Below, one piece after another: positions 14,854-19,224 of a stretch of 19,224 bases of DNA. The stretch lies in NCBI GenBank assembly GCA_041685835.1, contig JAWLEX010000055.1, positions 1 to 19,224 of the forward strand. Direction: 5' to 3'. The translations under genes and the position numbers were made by a program. Source of the stretch: JAIPEI01 sp041685835. GTDB taxonomy: Bacteria; Desulfobacterota; DSM-4660; Desulfatiglandales; HGW-15. Below the pieces are notes generated by a model that made no database searches, was not told where the DNA came from, and worked only from the letters and a program-made list of their open reading frames with translations. How positions within the stretch are numbered: the stretch's first letter is position 1; every line of letters begins with the position of its first letter.

Positions 14854-15699
14854 ATGAGTAAATTTACTTTGTGTATTGTATTGCTTTTACTTCTTTTATC
14901 CTCCACAACATTCACCTTGGCCCAGGACAGGGTAATCACCATGAGCACCACCACCAGCACCGAGGCCTCGGGCCTTTTGGACTACCTCTTGCCGGAATTC
15001 CGGAAAGACACCGGGATCACCGTTCGGGTCATGGCCAAGGGGACCGGGGCCGCCCTGAAGGACGGCATGGACGGCAACGCGGATGTGGTCTTTGTGCACG
15101 ACGTGGCCCGGGAAAAGAAATTCGTGGAAGAGGGCTACGGCACCAGGCGGTATTACGTGATGTACAACGATTTCATCATTGCAGGCCCTGAAAGCGACCC
15201 GGCGGGCATCAAAGGGGCTCCCGGCGCAACCGAGGCCATGAAGCGCATTGCGGACGCCAGGGCACCCTTTGTCTCCCGGGGGGATGACAGCGGCACCCAT
15301 GCGCGGGAAAAACAGCTCTGGGAGGCGACGGGCCTGCCTCTTACAGATGCCGAGTCGCCTCAGGACGGATCGGACTGGTATTTCTCCATAGGCCAGGGCA
15401 TGGGCGAGGCCCTGATCTTCGCCCGGGAAAAGCTGGGCTATGTGCTTGCCGACCGGGGCACCTATCTCCAGTACAAGTTCGGCCGTAATGAACCCTATGA
15501 GCTGGAGATCGTATATGAAGGCGACGACATGCTCAGGAACCCCTACGGCATGATCCCTGTCAACCCTGAGAAATACCCCCATGTAAAATTCGACATGGCG
15601 GATGCCTTTGCAAAGTGGCTGGTATCCGGCCGCGGACAGCAGGTGATCGGCAGTTACAAGCTGCTCGGCCGGGCCCTGTTCTTCCCGGATGCGAAATAG
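14854..15699 (+). CDS. tupA: Tungstate ABC transporter substrate-binding protein TupA
   Basis: 281 residues. A Sec signal peptide (hydrophobic 5-18, cleavage probably after TLA at 23) leads to the TupA anion-binding fold: MSTTTSTEASG with the diagnostic TTTS at 32-35, DVVFVHDVAREKKFVEEG, YYVMYNDFIIAGP, SRGDDSGTH (141-149), and GQGMGEAL. TTTS plus RGDDSGTH separates TupA from ModA. TupA binds tungstate very tightly and selectively in the periplasm. AAGGAG at 14841-14846 and the ATG at 14854 are 7 bp apart. An ATG at 14850 opens only a three-codon frame and is ignored. First gene of the tup operon, behind its own promoter and structured leader. The specificity fits the AOR encoded upstream. Confidence 0.95.
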   Translation: MSKFTLCIVLLLLLLSSTTFTLAQDRVITMSTTTSTEASGLLDYLLPEFRKDTGITVRVMAKGTGAALKDGMDGNADVVFVHDVAREKKFVEEGYGTRRYYVMYNDFIIAGPESDPAGIKGAPGATEAMKRIADARAPFVSRGDDSGTHAREKQLWEATGLPLTDAESPQDGSDWYFSIGQGMGEALIFAREKLGYVLADRGTYLQYKFGRNEPYELEIVYEGDDMLRNPYGMIPVNPEKYPHVKFDMADAFAKWLVSGRGQQVIGSYKLLGRALFFPDAK

Positions 15700-15701
15700 A
15701 T

Positions 15702-16403
15702 ATGGACTTCCTGATCCAAAGCCTCTCGTCGGCACTTAACATGATCTGGTCTCTGGATCCGGAGATGTGTTTCATCGTCTACATATCCCTGTATGTGAGC
15801 TTTTTTTCCACCCTCATAGCCTCCATCCTGGGGGTCCCCCTGGGGTTTCTGATCGCAGTAAACCGGTTTCGCGGCAAAAGGGCCGTGATCACCGTCCTCA
15901 ATACCCTGCTTGCCCTGCCCACAGTGGTCATAGGCCTCTTTGCCTATGCGTTTTTGTCCCGCCGGGGCATGCTCGGGTTCCTGGGACTGCTGTACACGCC
16001 CAAGGCCATTGTCATCGGCCAGGTGATCCTGATCCTGCCCTGGGTGGCCGCATTCACCATGACCGCCATCAGCCGCATTGACGAGCGATACCGGGACACG
16101 GCCCTGACCCTCGGGGCCACGGGCCTTAGTGCCTCTCTGGCTGTTGCCCGGGAGGCGCGTTTCGGAATTCTTGCAGCGATTATCGCGGCGTTCGGCCGGG
16201 TCATTGCAGAGATCGGCATCGCCATGATGCTGGGCGGAAATATCAAGGGCTTTACCCGGACCATGACCACGGCCATGGCCCTGGAGCACAACAAGGGGGA
16301 ATTCGTACTGGCAGTGGCCCTGGGAATCGTGCTTCTGACCGTCAGCCTGCTGATGAACATCGTCCTTCAACTGGCCCAGGGGCGGTATGGGGAGAACAGG
16401 TGA
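15702..16403 (+). CDS. tupB: Tungstate ABC transporter permease TupB
   Basis: 233 residues from ATG 15702, 2 bp after the tupA stop. A frame extension upstream to 15615 overlaps tupA and is rejected. Five to six transmembrane segments; hallmarks are SLYVSFFSTLIASILGVPLGFLI cut across the first helices, TLLALPTVVIGLFAY, and the ATPase-coupling loop AAFGRVIAEIGIAMMLGGNI. TupB forms a homodimeric channel for tungstate in the inner membrane. Its TGA overlaps the GTG start of tupC by 4 bp. Confidence 0.94.
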   Translation: MDFLIQSLSSALNMIWSLDPEMCFIVYISLYVSFFSTLIASILGVPLGFLIAVNRFRGKRAVITVLNTLLALPTVVIGLFAYAFLSRRGMLGFLGLLYTPKAIVIGQVILILPWVAAFTMTAISRIDERYRDTALTLGATGLSASLAVAREARFGILAAIIAAFGRVIAEIGIAMMLGGNIKGFTRTMTTAMALEHNKGEFVLAVALGIVLLTVSLLMNIVLQLAQGRYGENR

Positions 16404-17416
16404 TCCTGTATGAAATGAAAGGCGTGAAGCAGGTCTTCGATGATCGCACCGTGCTTGACATCAATCACCTGGAGATCTCTGCAGGCCGCAGCTATGCCCT
16501 CTTGGGGCCCAACGGCTGCGGCAAGACCACCATGCTGCACATCCTGGCCTTTCTTAGACCGCCGACCTGTGGCGTTGTCCATTTCAGGGACCGGGAAGTG
16601 GACTGGAGGAAAAAGTTTCTGACCGCCCTGAGACGGCAGGTCGTGCTGGTGGATCAGCACCCGATAATGTTCACTAACACGGTGCTCAAGAACGTGGAGT
16701 ATGGCCCCCGGATGCGTTCCGTTCCCGCCGGGGAGCGCCGAAAAATCGCCGAAGAGTGCCTGGACCGGGTGGGTATGCGTGAATTCGCCCCCAGGCCGGC
16801 CCATCTGCTGTCAGGCGGAGAGACCCAGAGGGTGGCCATAGCCCGGGCCCTGGCCTGTTCCCCTGATGTATTGCTCTTCGACGAACCCACGGCCGGTGTG
16901 GATGTGGAAAACCAGGCGGTGATCGAGGGCATAATCCAGGACATCCGCAAAGAAAACGGGATTTCCGTGATCTTTTCCACGCATAAACGCCTGGAGGCCT
17001 CCAGGCTGGCTCAACACCGGATCTTCCTGTTTGAAGGAAAACTGACAGGCCCGGGTGGGGAAAACCTGTTCTCCGGGACTGTTGTAAAGAGGAACGGCCG
17101 AACCGTGTGCGTTATTGGAGGAAAGGTCGAGCTGGATGTATCCGCCGGGCGTCTAGGGCCTGCCAGGGTGTTCATCAAACCCGAGGGAATCAGGATACTG
17201 CGGCCGGATCAGGAGCCGCACAAGCCTTCAGAAGGCCTTGTTTCCGCGGAAGTCATACAGCTGACCGCCGAGGGGGACTACGTCAAGGTCCTGCTGGACA
17301 TGGGCGTTCCAATCAGGGCCCTGCTATCAAGAGAAGAAGCCCGACTTTCACGCTTTCTTGTCGGCGACAGGGTTCATGTGGCCTTTGAGGACGGTGCCGT
17401 CCAAGTCTCAGCTTGA
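16400..17416 (+). CDS. tupC: Tungstate ABC transporter ATPase TupC with C-terminal TOBE/Mop-like extension
   Basis: 338 residues from a GTG at 16400 in a GTGA overlap with tupB. ATPase motifs: Walker A GPNGCGKT (36-43), Q-loop Q86, signature LSGGETQRVAIARA (137-150), Walker B VLLFDEPTAG (157-166), switch H195. About residues 222-338 form a beta-rich tail (FIKPEGIRIL, VSAEVIQLTAEGDYVKVLLD) resembling TOBE/Mop domains of ModC and WtpC, where bound oxyanion can inhibit transport. Many TupC proteins are shorter and lack this tail, so the transporter may be feedback-regulated by tungstate (inference). The organisation tupA-tupB-tupC is complete. Confidence 0.93.
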   Translation: MILYEMKGVKQVFDDRTVLDINHLEISAGRSYALLGPNGCGKTTMLHILAFLRPPTCGVVHFRDREVDWRKKFLTALRRQVVLVDQHPIMFTNTVLKNVEYGPRMRSVPAGERRKIAEECLDRVGMREFAPRPAHLLSGGETQRVAIARALACSPDVLLFDEPTAGVDVENQAVIEGIIQDIRKENGISVIFSTHKRLEASRLAQHRIFLFEGKLTGPGGENLFSGTVVKRNGRTVCVIGGKVELDVSAGRLGPARVFIKPEGIRILRPDQEPHKPSEGLVSAEVIQLTAEGDYVKVLLDMGVPIRALLSREEARLSRFLVGDRVHVAFEDGAVQVSA

Positions 17417-17482
17417 CCGGAAAACAGCGTCAACCAGCGCCTTTCTCATGAAGCCCGGTTACATGATTCCCGTTGGAAGACA

Positions 17483-17584
17483 TTACCAGAATTCCTTGAA
17501 CTCTCTGTCATCCATGGGAAAGACCTCGTCGGGTTTGAGCCCCTCTCTTTTCGTCTGATCCACATCGTTGTTGCTCTGTTGCAT
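17483..17584 (-). CDS. 33-residue acidic ORF directly after the racemase gene (hypothetical)
   Basis: The ATG (17584) follows the racemase TAG with no gap, so re-initiation by the same ribosome is likely. The peptide is charged and acidic, starting MQQSNNDVDQTKREG and ending VFPMDDREFKEFW before a TAA. It has protein-like composition, no Cys and no membrane segment. I recognise no family. It lies between the convergent ends of tupC and the racemase; the stretch of 66 bp to tupC holds no hairpin that I can support. Low-to-moderate support because of its size. Confidence 0.4.
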   Translation of the reverse strand: MQQSNNDVDQTKREGLKPDEVFPMDDREFKEFW

Positions 17585-18313
17585 CTAAAAAGAATACCGG
17601 GACGAGAAACCCCTTGATCGGTACCCGTCCTCAAAGAACTCTATCAGGCTCACCATGTCGAACACCGGCACGCCGAGCAGCCGCTGGACATCCGAACGGA
17701 ACGTTGCCAGGTTGGTGCACTCGAGGACGACCGCCCCCAGAGGCTCGCCGGACAAGCCCCGGGCCGCGTCCAGCACGCCCTGGCGCATGGCCTCCACGTC
17801 CAGGGTCTCTCCCCTCTCGATCACCACACGCTGAAACTCGGCGCTGTTCTCCATGCCCTGAATAGCAAGCCTGTCCCGTTTTGCCCCTGCGGACCGAAGG
17901 TGTTCGTCCTTGAGTATGCGCGTATCCCCGGTGATCAGTCCGACCTTGCGGGACGCGGGCAGGAAGGCCGAGACCAGGGGTATGAGGGATAGAGGGGATC
18001 CCAGAAACGGGACATCGAGGCTTTCCGCCACCTCGGCCTGGAACAGGGAAAAAAGGCCGCAGTCCGCCGCTATGAATTTGACGCCCTCATCCTGAAGCTC
18101 CAGCGCGGCCCGAATCACCAGGTGCAGGTTGTCCTTTCTACAAGCCACCAGGTCGTCAAAGGGAAATCCTCGCACCACGCCGTATCGGACCGTAAAGGGA
18201 AAGGTCTCTGCGTGTCCCGGGTCTCCCGGGACCCGGGGGATGGCGGATTCAGTCATGAGAATTCCAGCCGTCTGCCCGTAGGACGCATAACCGCCCTGAA
18301 CCGTTCCGGCCAT
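17585..18313 (-). CDS. Asp/Glu/hydantoin racemase-family protein
   Basis: 242 residues. The family has two pseudo-symmetric halves, each giving one catalytic Cys. Both are present: C85 in IAADCGLFSL and C199 in VVLECTNLATF. Other family features are GITGD-like KVGLITGDTRI in the middle and DMVSLIEFF near the end. These enzymes racemise or isomerise amino acids and related acids (Asp, Glu, hydantoins, maleate, arylmalonates) without cofactors; the substrate here cannot be assigned. The opening GGYASYGQTAGILM is not typical of Glu racemase (MurI). A GGGAGG ribosome binding site lies just upstream. It starts 42 bp after the FrhB-like gene and is probably co-transcribed with it. Confidence 0.8.
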   Translation of the reverse strand: MAGTVQGGYASYGQTAGILMTESAIPRVPGDPGHAETFPFTVRYGVVRGFPFDDLVACRKDNLHLVIRAALELQDEGVKFIAADCGLFSLFQAEVAESLDVPFLGSPLSLIPLVSAFLPASRKVGLITGDTRILKDEHLRSAGAKRDRLAIQGMENSAEFQRVVIERGETLDVEAMRQGVLDAARGLSGEPLGAVVLECTNLATFRSDVQRLLGVPVFDMVSLIEFFEDGYRSRGFSSRYSF

Positions 18314-18355
18314 GGTGTACCTCCCTTACTGACACTGTTCATTTTTTTAATAGGA

Positions 18356-19224
18356 TCAGGTGGTCCTCTCCAATACCGTTTCCGGGACCCTGAGGATCGA
18401 GCACCCGTCCTCACTGTTGATTGCATTCTTTTGAAGGGCCTTACGAAACGCGCGCTCCTTTTTCATGCGGCCGGCGTCCGCAAGGTGCTCCAGACTTTCT
18501 TCGGGCATGGACTCCAGCTCCAGGTACCCGGCGTTTTCAGCTTCACGAACCAGGTCCCCGGCCGGGTCCGTTCGAACTATGAGCGTGTTCCATCCGGGCC
18601 GCCCCTCGAACATGCCTACTGAAAGGTCGGCCCACTCCGAGGTAAGGTCAGGGCATAAGGAGCAGGTCTCGGGAATGAGGGGACGGACCTCATCAAGGGG
18701 GATATCCAGGGTTTCGTTCCCGAGCCTGACGACCAGCACATCCGCCGGGGGCGGGGGAATGTCCATGCCCATAACACGGGCCGGATCCAAGCGCGTTGAA
18801 AGAAACTCCATGAGCCCGCGTGGATCCAGCGCCCAGTTGCAGAAGAGTCCCACGGTCAAGGCCACCGGATCCTGGAAATTCTCCTGCGAGGTGGGGTTCC
18901 CTTTCATCTGGGCCACGGCGGTCACCTGGCAGGGCGTTCCCACCACGCCCAGCCGCCTGTATCCCAGCCGCACGGCCCGGTTGAAGGCCTCGAGGGTGGG
19001 GGCGGCCGTGAACTTGGTCGAGGCACACGCAACCACGTCACGCTCGTCAGTGACAATCCGGGGAAGGGGCCAAAGCCCGTCCCGGTCCGTAAGGACGGCA
19101 GCATCGATCATGCCCGAACCCAGGGCAAAGGACATGAGCCCGCTGGTTGTGCCTCCTCCCTGAAAGGCGCCCCGGGGTAAGGCTTTGCCCGCCCTGGCCG
19201 CGTGAATGGACCGGTAAACACCCA
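18356..19224 (-). CDS. FrhB-like iron-sulfur flavoprotein (coenzyme F420 hydrogenase beta-subunit family), 5' end missing
   Basis: About 288 residues visible; the frame stays open through the right edge, and residues before the first Met at 19135 (AFQGGGTTSGLMSFAL) match the family's QGG(V/T) region, so the start is outside. FrhB-family proteins bind FAD and Fe-S clusters and move electrons between ferredoxin, F420, thioredoxin-like or other carriers. Seen: SGMIDAAVL, VGTPCQVTAV, the cluster motif PETCSLCPDLTSEWADLSVG, and WNTLIVRTDPAG. The ferredoxin-like N-terminal Cys motif, if any, lies beyond the window. In Desulfobacterota F420 is usually not the partner, so ferredoxin is likelier (inference). 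First visible gene of a minus-strand pair with the racemase-family gene. Confidence 0.88.
   Translation of the reverse strand, partial: GVYRSIHAARAGKALPRGAFQGGGTTSGLMSFALGSGMIDAAVLTDRDGLWPLPRIVTDERDVVACASTKFTAAPTLEAFNRAVRLGYRRLGVVGTPCQVTAVAQMKGNPTSQENFQDPVALTVGLFCNWALDPRGLMEFLSTRLDPARVMGMDIPPPPADVLVVRLGNETLDIPLDEVRPLIPETCSLCPDLTSEWADLSVGMFEGRPGWNTLIVRTDPAGDLVREAENAGYLELESMPEESLEHLADAGRMKKERAFRKALQKNAINSEDGCSILRVPETVLERTT

Overview
The window is GC-rich DNA from a strict anaerobe, most likely a Desulfobacterota (deltaproteobacterial, sulfate-reducer or syntroph type) bacterium. This is an inference from gene content: a tungsten aldehyde:ferredoxin oxidoreductase (AOR) with a polyferredoxin partner, a TupABC tungstate importer, an FrhB-like iron-sulfur flavoprotein, ApbE beside an IscU/NifU-like protein, and a FliB-type methylase. 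No rRNA, tRNA, insertion sequence or CRISPR array was seen.

Layout. (1) 2-1293 (+): the 3' part of apbE (flavinylation of redox proteins) and a small membrane-anchored IscU/NifU-like scaffold. (2) 1372-2583 (-): an orphan FliB-type Cys-rich lysine N-methylase, followed by a gene-poor AT-richer stretch. (3) 2962-6703 (+): a signalling module made of a PhnD-like lipoprotein without permease or ATPase, a membrane PAS histidine kinase with an eight-cysteine insert, a single-domain response regulator, and a 52-residue Cys-containing ORF overlapping the regulator's stop codon. (4) 6720-7064 (-): a short cupin resembling the C-terminal half of an HTH-cupin regulator. (5) 7056-14561 (+): a compact gene train with a TIGR04076-type protein, a four-cluster ferredoxin, AOR, and a Liv-type ABC importer (binding protein, terminator, LivH, a LivM-LivG fusion, LivF). 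(6) 14562-17416 (+): tupABC behind a strong promoter, an inverted repeat, and a structured leader that looks like a molybdenum/tungsten-cofactor (Moco/Tuco) riboswitch. (7) 17483-19224 (-): an FrhB-like protein running off the right edge, an Asp/Glu-racemase-family protein and a 33-residue ORF starting directly after the racemase stop codon.

Regions 5 and 6 read as one functional unit. The Liv importer would bring in an organic substrate (amino acid, aromatic or other carboxylate), AOR with its ferredoxin would oxidise the derived aldehyde or reduce the acid, and TupABC would supply the tungsten. The leader of tupA appears able to sense the finished cofactor. The substrate cannot be read from sequence. 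The strongest candidates for something new are the cofactor-sensing leader combined with an inverted-repeat operator, the AOR-Liv-Tup island as a whole, the LivM-LivG fusion with an altered ABC signature, and the membrane-anchored IscU-like protein.
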